A DNA stretch of 13,422 nt, from positions 1-13,422 of the forward strand of contig URIA01000055.1 of NCBI GenBank assembly GCA_900547765.1. Direction: 5' to 3'. Every line of letters starts with the position of its first letter. Position 1 is the first letter of the stretch. This DNA is from an uncultured Collinsella sp. Its GTDB lineage: Bacteria > Actinomycetota > Coriobacteriia > Coriobacteriales > Coriobacteriaceae. The notes below the pieces were generated by a model. That model had not been told where the DNA came from. It saw nothing but the letters and a program-made list of their open reading frames with translations, and ran no database searches. Both the position numbers and the translations under genes were made by a program. This document shows positions 7,548 through 13,422 of the stretch, one piece after another.

Positions 7548-7561
7548 GGAGTACGTACTCC
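7548..7561. repeat. 14-base perfect palindrome
   Basis: GGAGTACGTACTCC is self-complementary and ends two bases before palindrome B. A second 14-base inverted repeat, GGTCCG-GA-CGGACC (7684-7697), overlaps the other end of palindrome B. Their role is unknown; a dimeric regulator site is possible. Confidence 0.5.
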
Positions 7562-7563
7562 TA

Positions 7564-7688
7564 GGACCAAGACGAGGTTGCTTTCCAACGCATTCCGCAG
7601 GGCGCGGCATTATTTTGTAGAGCGAAGCGCGGATCAAAATTATGCCGCATGCCCGAGGACGCGTTGGAAAGCAACCTCGTCTTGGTCC
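7564..7688 (-). repeat. Long imperfect palindrome B, inverted relative to palindrome A
   Basis: Arms 7564-7591 and 7661-7688 are perfectly complementary over 28 bases. Inside lie ATTCCGCA (7592-7599) opposite GAGGAC (7655-7660). GGGC (7600-7603) then pairs with GCCC (7651-7654), followed by an AT bulge. A 14-pair stem with one T-T mismatch (7604-7617 with 7635-7648) encloses a 17-base tip in which GCG-AAG-CGC can pair. Read on the minus strand, the internal loop is GTCCTC opposite TGCGGAAT, the same bases as in palindrome A. The minus strand is therefore assigned by analogy with A, not by any promoter seen. Confidence 0.9.
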
Positions 7689-7725
7689 GGACGGACCCAT
7701 TTACCTGCGCATTTACAAATTCGTA

Positions 7726-7775
7726 AACTTTTTTGAAAAAAGTGCTTGCACAGTTCTCGAATCATAGGTTATTAT
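7726..7775 (+). promoter_or_regulatory. Promoter of tRNA-Leu with upstream A/T palindrome
   Basis: A -35 box TTGCAC (7746-7751) and a -10 box TATTAT (7770-7775) are separated by 18 bases. Just upstream, ACTTTTTTGAAAAAAGT (7727-7743) is a perfect inverted repeat around one G, resembling an UP element or an operator. ATTTACCTG at 7699-7707 also recurs, at the same distance, before tRNA-Gly. The predicted start leaves a leader of about 50 bases before the tRNA. Confidence 0.75.
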
Positions 7776-7832
7776 CTTCCTCGTTGAACGCGCGGGTCCA
7801 ACAAAACGAACCGCGAATCAACAACATAGCAT

Positions 7833-7922
7833 GTCGGAGTGGCGGAATTGGCAGACGCGCTAGCTTGAGGTGCTAGTGACCGCTTTTTGGTCATGCGGGT
7901 TCAAGTCCCGCCTCCGACACCA
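7833..7922 (+). tRNA. tRNA-Leu (anticodon GAG)
   Basis: Acceptor stem GTCGGAG pairs with CTCCGAC, followed by discriminator A and an encoded CCA. The anticodon stem CTAGC/GCTAG encloses loop TTGAGGT, giving anticodon GAG, which reads CUC/CUU leucine codons. The long variable arm (GACC-GGTC stem) is the class II feature expected of tRNA-Leu, and the T arm is GCGGG-TTCAAGT-CCCGC. Strong promoter upstream and terminator downstream. Confidence 0.97.
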
Positions 7923-7933
7923 TCGCATTTGAG

Positions 7934-7955
7934 AAGCCTCTTCGGAGGCTTTTTT
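7934..7955 (+). terminator. Intrinsic terminator after tRNA-Leu
   Basis: AAGCCTC (7934-7940) pairs with GAGGCTT (7945-7951) around TTCG, ending in a six-T run. It lies only 26 bases before the next gene's start codon. Confidence 0.9.
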
Positions 7956-7981
7956 GTTACCGATAGACGGTGAGGTCCACG

Positions 7982-10327
7982 ATGGAAACGCTTGAGCGCA
8001 ACGAGTGGGCAGACGTTGCCCAACTGGTCGAGATCACGAGCGATGCTGTCATCATCTGTGAGCTCGACGGAACCATTCTGCATGTGAATAATCGTTTGCT
8101 AGACCTGATGTGCGAGGAACGCGCTGACGTCATCGGCGGTGATGTCAAAGACGTTCTGTACTCGTCTGCCTTTGAGCGCGCGACCGAACATCGTCTGCCG
8201 TTTGAGACCGATGGCTCCGAGAGCGAGCTGATGCTCAAGCTGAGCGACGGGTCTTTTATTCCCGTCTTGGTTCGCGCGGGCTCCGTTACGCCTCCGCGTA
8301 TCTTTGGACGTCGTGCACCGCGTGTCCTGGTGGCGCTTCACAGCATCGAAGAGCAGTATTCCCACGATCGTCAGCTCAAACGCGCGCTATCGGAGCTTAG
8401 GGTGGCGAATAAACGCCTTTCGGGCACCCTTTCGGTCATTATGAGTACTGTGGGCTCCGATGAGCTCCCCAGCTTGCTCGATACCGTTTTGAATCAGCTC
8501 GTTGGAACGCTCGATGCCTCCGGTGCGGCTATCTATTTTTCCGAGAGTGGCGGCTTTAAGCTCCGCGGTGTCTCTAAGGAGCTTGAGGACAGCTATCTGC
8601 CCGAGTTTATGCCGTACGGCGCGGGCATTCCGACCTACGTGCTTCGCGAGTCGCGTGCCTGTCGCCTGTCGATTCAGCAGGACCTTGAGGGCGACCGGGT
8701 TGCTTCGGGCATGTTCATGGATTTGGACAATCGTTCCAAGCACTTGCTGCGCGTGCAGGATATGCCCCCGTATCGCAGCGAGATCTGTCTTCCCGTGTTT
8801 TACGGCACGCAGGTCCTTGGCGTGTTGGAAGTTGGCTGGAAACGTCCCCAGGCGCCACTTGCCTATGACGTTAACGTACTCGAGGTCATCTGCGATTACC
8901 TGTCTATTCAGCTGGTCGGCATGGCGTCGAGCTTACGTTCGCGCCGCACGGCGGAGCTCGGCCGCTCACTCAATTTGCTGCGCGACGAACTGTTTACCTA
9001 TCTCGATGATCCCGTTGCCGCTTCGCGAGCGGTGTCGACGGAAATCTGCACGGTGCTCAATTGTCATTTCTGCCCCGTGGAATATGACGCGAGTCTTGAC
9101 ACCTATGTTATCGATTTTGAGGGCGGCAGTCGCGTGGCGCTGCCGGGAGACCCTGAGTCGCTCTTCTTTTCCACCACCGCACCGGCTGCGCGTTTGGGGG
9201 TTGCTTCCGATGGTTTTGGGCAGTCGGTGCTGGGCGGTGCGAGTGCTGATGATCTTAAGCATGTGCGCTTGACCCGCGTCGACGAATCCATGCCTATGGG
9301 CGGATGGTTGAGGGCTCATGGCCTGCCGTGCCAGGGCCTCTATGTCGATTCCGGCTTCGAGGCGGGACGCGTTCGCTCGGAGGGCGGCGGTCAGCGGAAC
9401 AACGATGCAATCGTTCCCGCCGACGTTGCCAAGGGGCCGACGAGGCGCGCTTTGCTGCTCCGTGATGGCAGCCAAGAACCAATTGACGACCTTGAATACG
9501 ACTACCTGGTGCATTTGGCGCACGATTTTGAGCTGATCTATGAGGGTGAGTCTCAAAAGCGCGAAGAGCGTCATATCGCTCAGACGCTTCAGATCGGCAT
9601 GAGAAATTCGCTTGGTGACGTTCCGGGCATTGCAACCGATTCGGTATACCTATCGGCAACGAATTCTGCGTTGGTCGGTGGTGACTTCTATACGCTTGTC
9701 CGACTTCCCGACGATTGCGCCGTTATGATTTTGGGTGATGTATCCGGCAAGGGAATCGAGGCGGCGTCGATGTCGGCGCTTGTCAAGACAGCGCTGACGG
9801 CCTATGCCTGGGAGGGTGCGGGGCCTGCCCGTATGGCACGCTCGCTCAATAGCATGCTCATGGGCTTTTCGAGGGTCGAGACGTTTGTGACGGCGTTTAT
9901 CGCCAAGATCGATCTTAAGGCGGGCCGCGCTACCTATTGCTCGGCGGGACATCCTCCCACTATGGTCATTAGGCCGTCGTCGACGCCGCTTGGCGGCGGC
10001 GAGACCTGCGGGGGAGAAGTGGAGCTCCTTGGGTGCCAATCGGGCGTGATCGGTGCCTTTGAGAGCATGGTCTACGAGACGGGCGTGTTTACATTCGCTC
10101 CTGGTGACATGCTATTTATGTATACCGACGGAACGATTGAAGCGCGCGATCGCTCGGGTGCTTTCTTTGGCGAGCAGCGCCTTCGTGACCTTTTGCTCTC
10201 TGTTTCGAGTGAGGGCGTATCGGGAATCTGCGGTAAGGTCTTGAGCGAGCTTGACCGCTTTACCGAGTCGGCGCTGGACGATGACATCGCGCTGGTTTCC
10301 CTTGAATTTTTACGGGGTCGATCGTAG
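7982..10327 (+). CDS. PAS-GAF-PP2C serine/threonine phosphatase (SpoIIE/RsbU type)
   Basis: This is a probable signalling phosphatase that removes phosphate from a STAS-domain antagonist. Domains in order over 781 residues: PAS sensor (about 10-122), short coiled coil (125-147), GAF (about 157-315), a less clear second GAF-like region (about 330-520), and a SpoIIE-type PP2C domain (about 530-779). The PP2C metal-binding acids are in place: Asp568 in GGDFY, Asp586 in GDVSGKG, Asp716 in TDG, and Asp766-768 in DDDIAL. There is no membrane segment, so it should be cytoplasmic. ATG 7982 was chosen because GAGG (7972-7975) lies six bases upstream; an in-frame GTG at 7970 has none. The gene begins 26 bases after the tRNA-Leu terminator, leaving no room for a promoter. 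The next gene encodes its likely substrate. Confidence 0.9.
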   Translation: METLERNEWADVAQLVEITSDAVIICELDGTILHVNNRLLDLMCEERADVIGGDVKDVLYSSAFERATEHRLPFETDGSESELMLKLSDGSFIPVLVRAGSVTPPRIFGRRAPRVLVALHSIEEQYSHDRQLKRALSELRVANKRLSGTLSVIMSTVGSDELPSLLDTVLNQLVGTLDASGAAIYFSESGGFKLRGVSKELEDSYLPEFMPYGAGIPTYVLRESRACRLSIQQDLEGDRVASGMFMDLDNRSKHLLRVQDMPPYRSEICLPVFYGTQVLGVLEVGWKRPQAPLAYDVNVLEVICDYLSIQLVGMASSLRSRRTAELGRSLNLLRDELFTYLDDPVAASRAVSTEICTVLNCHFCPVEYDASLDTYVIDFEGGSRVALPGDPESLFFSTTAPAARLGVASDGFGQSVLGGASADDLKHVRLTRVDESMPMGGWLRAHGLPCQGLYVDSGFEAGRVRSEGGGQRNNDAIVPADVAKGPTRRALLLRDGSQEPIDDLEYDYLVHLAHDFELIYEGESQKREERHIAQTLQIGMRNSLGDVPGIATDSVYLSATNSALVGGDFYTLVRLPDDCAVMILGDVSGKGIEAASMSALVKTALTAYAWEGAGPARMARSLNSMLMGFSRVETFVTAFIAKIDLKAGRATYCSAGHPPTMVIRPSSTPLGGGETCGGEVELLGCQSGVIGAFESMVYETGVFTFAPGDMLFMYTDGTIEARDRSGAFFGEQRLRDLLLSVSSEGVSGICGKVLSELDRFTESALDDDIALVSLEFLRGRS

Positions 10328-10408
10328 GCCGCGACGTTTGACGGGCAAAATCTGCGCGGTTGCAGATACGTATGCATCGAGCGAGCTCTTTTGGGGAACC
10401 ATGGTCGT

Positions 10409-11155
10409 ATGAATGAGTGGAATGACATAGCGGTTTTGACACCACCGGGTGATGTCGACATCGCCTCGGTGCCCGTGCTGCGCCGACGGTTGGATAATTT
10501 GATCGACCGGGGCGTGCGCCGCGTTGTCATCAATTGCCAGGCCGTGAGCTTTATCGACTCGACGGGTTTGGCATTTTTGCTTACGCGCGCCAGAGAGCTC
10601 ATGAGGCGAGAGGGCCTGCTTTCGCTCGTTAACGCCTCCGATGAGGTCGTTCGCTTTTTGGAAATTGCCCGACTTGTCGACATCCTCCATGTCGCGGGCC
10701 CGGCGCGGGAGTCGATTCCCGCCATTCCGGTGGGAGAGTTGCCGCGATGGAGCAAGAGTGTCGAAGTGCAACGAGGCATCGAGAATCTCCCGTATTATCG
10801 GCACCGTGTGGCCGAGCTCCTCGAATCGCTTCCCCTGAGGCGTGATGAACGCTATGACGTAGCATTGGCGTTGGGGGAGGCGTTGGGTAACGCATATGAC
10901 CATGCGGGCGGTGTTGGCTGCATCCTGACGGTTCAGGCCTATGGGGACCGTGTTGTGCTCGAGGTGCTTGATCGGGGCGCAGGCTATTCTATCGATGGGG
11001 CGAGCGAGCCGGTGACATCTGAGGAACGCGGACGCGGTATCAAGCTTATGCGCATGCTCGTCGATAATGTGGAAGTTGCCCGTCGTACGGATGGCGCCGG
11101 CACGCGCGTTCGGATGGTGAAGCTGTTTGGCTCAGCATTGGAATCGTGCGCATAG
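10409..11155 (+). CDS. STAS domain-GHKL ATPase fusion, anti-sigma factor antagonist plus anti-sigma-type kinase
   Basis: The 248-residue protein joins two parts that are usually separate in partner-switching systems. Residues 1-95 form a STAS domain (RsbV/SpoIIAA type) with Ser51 in FIDSTGL, the position phosphorylated in that family. Residues about 120-240 form an RsbW-type ATPase: N-box GEALGNAYDHA (Glu157, Asn161), DRGAG (188-192) and RGRGIKL (207-213). The likely roles are substrate of the phosphatase encoded 81 bases upstream and kinase for its own or another STAS domain; this is inference. ATG 10409 is preceded by a weak GGGGA (10393-10397). A three-codon frame ATG-GTC-GTA-TGA (10401-10412) overlaps it and could couple initiation. 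An in-frame TTG at 10391 is possible. No sigma factor is adjacent. Confidence 0.88.
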   Translation: MNEWNDIAVLTPPGDVDIASVPVLRRRLDNLIDRGVRRVVINCQAVSFIDSTGLAFLLTRARELMRREGLLSLVNASDEVVRFLEIARLVDILHVAGPARESIPAIPVGELPRWSKSVEVQRGIENLPYYRHRVAELLESLPLRRDERYDVALALGEALGNAYDHAGGVGCILTVQAYGDRVVLEVLDRGAGYSIDGASEPVTSEERGRGIKLMRMLVDNVEVARRTDGAGTRVRMVKLFGSALESCA

Positions 11156-11176
11156 CGCCTTGACTTGGCGTTATTT
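11154..11176 (+). terminator. Weak terminator-like hairpin after the STAS-ATPase gene
   Basis: AGCGCC (11154-11159) pairs with GGCGTT (11167-11172), including one G-U, followed by ATTT. It overlaps the stop codon. The stem is short and the T-run poor, so the call is tentative. Confidence 0.3.
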
Positions 11177-11200
11177 ACCTGTACGAACTTGCTTTGAGCA

Positions 11201-11248
11201 ACTTTTTTGAAAAAAGTACTTGCGTCTTTTGGGCAACTCGCGTAAATT
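11201..11248 (+). promoter_or_regulatory. Promoter of tRNA-Gly with the same upstream A/T palindrome
   Basis: TTGCGT (11220-11225), a 17-base spacer, and TAAATT (11243-11248) lie 12 bases before the tRNA. ACTTTTTTGAAAAAAGT recurs exactly at 11201-11217, at the same distance from the -35 box as before tRNA-Leu, and ATTTACCTG recurs at 11173-11181. Confidence 0.75.
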
Positions 11249-11260
11249 AATAACCCGCAA

Positions 11261-11336
11261 GCGGACATGGCTCAGTTGGTAGAGCACAACCTTGCCAAGG
11301 TTGGGGTCGCGGGTTCGAGCCCCGTTGTCCGCTCCA
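11261..11336 (+). tRNA. tRNA-Gly (anticodon GCC)
   Basis: Acceptor GCGGACA pairs with TGTCCGC, followed by discriminator T and encoded CCA. Anticodon stem CAACC/GGTTG encloses TTGCCAA, giving GCC. The length is 76 bases. An identical copy, as far as visible, begins at 13373. Confidence 0.97.
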
Positions 11337-11346
11337 TTGCATTTCC

Positions 11347-11370
11347 GGACCGTCTCAAGCGGTCCTTTTT
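11347..11370 (+). terminator. Terminator-like hairpin between tRNA-Gly and tRNA-Cys
   Basis: GGACCG (11347-11352) pairs with CGGTCC (11360-11365) around seven bases, then five T. tRNA-Cys begins one base after the T-run, so tRNA-Cys either depends on readthrough or has a promoter that was not recognised. The hairpin could also guide processing. Confidence 0.75.
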
Positions 11371-11371
11371 C

Positions 11372-11445
11372 GGCGAAGTGGCCAAGTGGTAAGGCAGAGG
11401 CCTGCAAAGCCTTTACCCCCGGTTCGAATCCGGGCTTCGCCTCCA
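11372..11445 (+). tRNA. tRNA-Cys (anticodon GCA)
   Basis: Acceptor GGCGAAG pairs with CTTCGCC, followed by discriminator T and encoded CCA. Anticodon stem GAGGC/GCCTT encloses CTGCAAA, giving GCA. The length is 74 bases, and a strong terminator follows. Confidence 0.97.
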
Positions 11446-11454
11446 GACTTTTAC

Positions 11455-11479
11455 AAGACGCCTCTGGGCGTCTTTTTTT
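11455..11479 (+). terminator. Intrinsic terminator after tRNA-Cys
   Basis: AAGACGCC (11455-11462) pairs with GGCGTCTT (11467-11474) around TCTG, within a T-run reaching 11479. Confidence 0.9.
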
Positions 11480-11542
11480 CTGCAAAGATCTGGAAAGATC
11501 TTCGCCGAAATCGCCATTCGTCTCTTAAATGCCGCTGCGGCG

Positions 11543-13228
11543 ATGCTCACCGCACTACCCCTCGACGCCCTCGCGTGCACGCAAATCCGCGACGCCAAGG
11601 GCTACTGGGGAGGCCGCACAGACGCCTACAGCGCCGCGGGCGTCAACGAGCACGGCGTGTCCGCCTCCGCGACCCTCAGCACCGATTACAACGATCAAAT
11701 CGCCGCGATCGACCCGTTGGGCATCGGTGAGTATAACTATGTAAGCATCATCCTCGGCGAGAGCAAGACCGCCCGCGAAGGCGTCGAGCCCATCGGCCGC
11801 CTCGTCAGCGAGCACGGCGCGCTCACCTGCGACCAGCTCACTATCTCCGACGTCAACGAGTCCTGGGTCTTCATGGTTCTCTCCGGCCATGAGTGGCTCG
11901 CCATGCAGCTGCCCGAGGACAAGGTCTCCGTCAATCCCAACATGAGCAACCTTCGCTTCGATGTCGACCTCGATGACACGAGCGTCTGCCTGCATTCCGA
12001 GGGACTGCTCACCACCCCCGGCGACCTGCTCAAGTACAAGGCTGATGGCAAGACGCCCGACATCGCCGCAACCTATGGCGCCGATGACGCTTCTCAGGGC
12101 ATCGCGCAGAACAACCGCTATGCGCAGGGCCACGCGTATTTCGGCGCACCCCTCTCCAAGGATTCCTATGAGTGGGACACCGTCCTGAACAGCGATGGCT
12201 CCGTCCGGCGCGAGGGCATCTCCCGGATTGACGCCCCCGAGCTGTACTTCACTCCCGGCAACATCGATATGTCCACCTTCGAGGTGCTCCGCGCCCATGC
12301 CGCGCGCGGCGAGCAGACCGAGAACCTGAACGTCAATATCAACCCCGCCGTCGACGCCATCGGCAAGCAATGGCAGATGGAAGGGCGCATGTTCGAGATC
12401 CGCGAGGACCTGCCGGCAAACATCGCGACCGTGCAGTGGGAGACCATGGCGCCCACCGAGCTCTCCGTCGCCATGCCCTTCTACTCCGCCCTCCTCACCA
12501 AGGCGTCCCCGCTCTTCAAGGACGTGCACCAAGACACCAGCCACAGCGGCCCCGGTGACTACTGGACCATCGAGAACAAGACCGAGTACGCCATGGCCGA
12601 GCAGACCTACCGGAAATGCGGCAAGCTCCTCGACGAGATGCGCGCCAACATCAAGGCCGGCGATTTCAGCGCCCCGTTCGCTGCCTCCGATTACGATGCT
12701 GCGTCTCATGACATGAAGACTCCGCTGCTGTATGCGTCCAACGTCATCCTACCCGTGAACACCGCCCAGCCCACGAGCGCGACGTACGAGCAGAACGCGC
12801 AAGCCGTTCCGCTTTCCGTCAGCGCGCAGGCAAACGACGGAGTCGGCGCCCCCTCCTATGAATGGTTCACGAAGAACGGCGACACCATCACCTCGACGGG
12901 GGTGAAGGAGGCGGCCATGCCCGTGGACACCTCCAAGCTCGGCGAGCAGTCCTTCTTCTGCCGCGTGACGAACGCCGCCGGCAAGAGCGTCGACTCCGAT
13001 ATCGCCGTGATCACCGTCAAGGCCGCGGCCAACCCCGACGGCTCCGACCCCGGTAGCGACCAGTCCGGCACCGCCAAGCCCGATGGCACCGCCAAGCCCG
13101 ATGCCCCCAAGCCGCACGGCGCCCTGCCCCAGACGGGCGATCCGGCCGGCGTCTCGCTCGTCGCCAGCCTTGTCGGCAGCGGTATCATCGGCGCAGGCTA
13201 CGGTGTGATCCGCCGCCGCGCCCGATAG
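11543..13228 (+). CDS. C69-family peptidase with LPQTG cell-wall anchor, 5' end apparently damaged
   Basis: This resembles Ntn-fold dipeptidases of family C69 (PepD-like), here exported and anchored by sortase. Counting from ATG 11543 (561 residues), the nucleophile-type Cys12 is in ALACTQI. The peptidase body runs to about 400, with GVNEHGVSASAT (33-44), DPLGIGEYNY and SDVNESW. An Ig-like segment (about 424-495), a Pro/Asp/Lys-rich spacer with a GTAKPD repeat, LPQTG (528-532), a hydrophobic helix and a basic tail follow. Two oddities stand out. Residues after CTQI jump directly to the GYWGGRTDAY region, skipping some 60-70 residues that normally follow the nucleophile. The signal-peptide-like frame also continues upstream of the ATG (11516-11542) without a normal start codon or ribosome-binding site. 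Codons end in C more often than in the opp genes. It may be a pseudogene. Confidence 0.65.
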   Translation: MLTALPLDALACTQIRDAKGYWGGRTDAYSAAGVNEHGVSASATLSTDYNDQIAAIDPLGIGEYNYVSIILGESKTAREGVEPIGRLVSEHGALTCDQLTISDVNESWVFMVLSGHEWLAMQLPEDKVSVNPNMSNLRFDVDLDDTSVCLHSEGLLTTPGDLLKYKADGKTPDIAATYGADDASQGIAQNNRYAQGHAYFGAPLSKDSYEWDTVLNSDGSVRREGISRIDAPELYFTPGNIDMSTFEVLRAHAARGEQTENLNVNINPAVDAIGKQWQMEGRMFEIREDLPANIATVQWETMAPTELSVAMPFYSALLTKASPLFKDVHQDTSHSGPGDYWTIENKTEYAMAEQTYRKCGKLLDEMRANIKAGDFSAPFAASDYDAASHDMKTPLLYASNVILPVNTAQPTSATYEQNAQAVPLSVSAQANDGVGAPSYEWFTKNGDTITSTGVKEAAMPVDTSKLGEQSFFCRVTNAAGKSVDSDIAVITVKAAANPDGSDPGSDQSGTAKPDGTAKPDAPKPHGALPQTGDPAGVSLVASLVGSGIIGAGYGVIRRRAR

Positions 13229-13311
13229 CGGGTGGCCGCCCGCGCGCTACGAACCCGGGGCGGACAGGAATTCGATACCGCCGCATGCGATCGAGAGCAA
13301 GCAGGTTCGGA

Positions 13312-13360
13312 AACTCTTTCGAAGTTTCTTCTTGCATATCTCGATGGAATACCGTATAGT
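13312..13360 (+). promoter_or_regulatory. Promoter of the second tRNA-Gly
   Basis: TTGCAT (13332-13337), a 17-base spacer, and TATAGT (13355-13360) end 12 bases before the tRNA. AACTCTTTCGAA (13312-13323) precedes CTTGC by seven bases, matching AACTTTTTTGAA at the same spacing before the other two tRNA promoters. An inverted repeat GAAACT/AGTTTC (13310-13328) overlaps it. The stretch from the peptidase stop to this promoter holds only a GC-rich inverted repeat near 13229-13244 without a T-run. Confidence 0.75.
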
Positions 13361-13367
13361 AATTCCT

Positions 13368-13422
13368 CGCAAGCGGACATGGCTCAGTTGGTAGAGCACA
13401 ACCTTGCCAAGGTTGGGGTCGC
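13368..13422 (+). repeat. Direct repeat of 11256-11310
   Basis: The last 55 bases of the window equal 11256-11310, covering CGCAA plus the first 50 bases of tRNA-Gly. The copies are 2,112 bases apart and bracket tRNA-Cys and the peptidase gene. The sequences further upstream of each copy differ apart from the promoter elements. Confidence 0.95.
13373..13422 (+). tRNA. tRNA-Gly (anticodon GCC), partial at window end
   Basis: The first 50 bases, through the anticodon arm TTGCCAA and into the variable region, are identical to tRNA-Gly at 11261. The 3' part lies beyond the window. Confidence 0.93.

Noticed and set aside
7251..7688. CRISPR array or insertion-sequence ends
   Set aside because: There are no regularly spaced direct repeats, no transposase gene, and no target-site duplication that I could see.
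7251..7688. Integron attC sites, because both elements are imperfect palindromes with unpaired bases
   Set aside because: The characteristic GTTRRRY/RYYYAAC end boxes are not present, and no integrase or gene cassettes are nearby.
7533..7736. Short open frames on both strands across palindrome B
   Set aside because: They simply follow the inverted repeat, have no ribosome-binding site, and one runs into the tRNA-Leu promoter.
7970..7981. GTG at 7970 as the start of the phosphatase gene
   Set aside because: No ribosome-binding site precedes it, whereas GAGG lies six bases before ATG 7982.
11555..12709. A 384-codon open frame on the minus strand, opposite the C69 peptidase
   Set aside because: Same explanation: the strong C/G bias of the plus-strand gene keeps this frame open, and the product is repetitive and unlike any family known to me.

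Overview
The window looks like chromosomal DNA of a high-GC anaerobic actinobacterium of the class Coriobacteriia, most likely Collinsella or a close relative. The case rests on a gpmI-secG pair, C- and G-rich codon use, and an LPQTG-anchored C69 peptidase lying among single tRNA genes. This assignment comes from general resemblance, not from a database match.

Layout. 1-1050: the 3' end of gpmI (glycolysis), then secG (protein export), each with its own intrinsic terminator. 1291-7234: a five-gene oligopeptide ABC importer, oppA-oppB-oppC-oppD-oppF. It encodes a lipoprotein binding protein, two permeases and two ATPases. A perfect hairpin between oppA and oppB may reduce expression of the downstream genes. 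7235-7832: about 600 bases without a gene but dense in secondary structure. It holds two long imperfect palindromes (7251-7382 and 7564-7688) with unrelated stems but identical internal-loop bases, and four shorter hairpins between them. 7833-7955: tRNA-Leu(GAG) and its terminator. 7982-11155: a partner-switching signalling pair. The first protein is a PAS-GAF-PP2C (SpoIIE/RsbU-type) phosphatase, and the second fuses a STAS antagonist domain to a GHKL (RsbW-type) ATPase domain. 11261-11479: tRNA-Gly(GCC) and tRNA-Cys(GCA). 11543-13228: a cell-wall-anchored C69 peptidase whose 5' end looks damaged. 13373-13422: the start of a second, so far identical tRNA-Gly(GCC).

How the parts work together. 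The Opp proteins form one importer, with OppA capturing peptide, OppBC forming the channel and OppDF hydrolysing ATP. The phosphatase and the STAS-ATPase protein probably form one signalling switch: PAS/GAF input would drive removal of phosphate from STAS Ser51, the residue that the ATPase domain would phosphorylate. No sigma factor or other output gene is visible. The three tRNA promoters share an upstream A/T-rich element at a fixed distance from the -35 box, which suggests common growth-linked control.

The strongest candidates for something undescribed are the twin palindromes with a conserved internal loop, the shared tRNA promoter element, and the STAS-ATPase fusion with its phosphatase.
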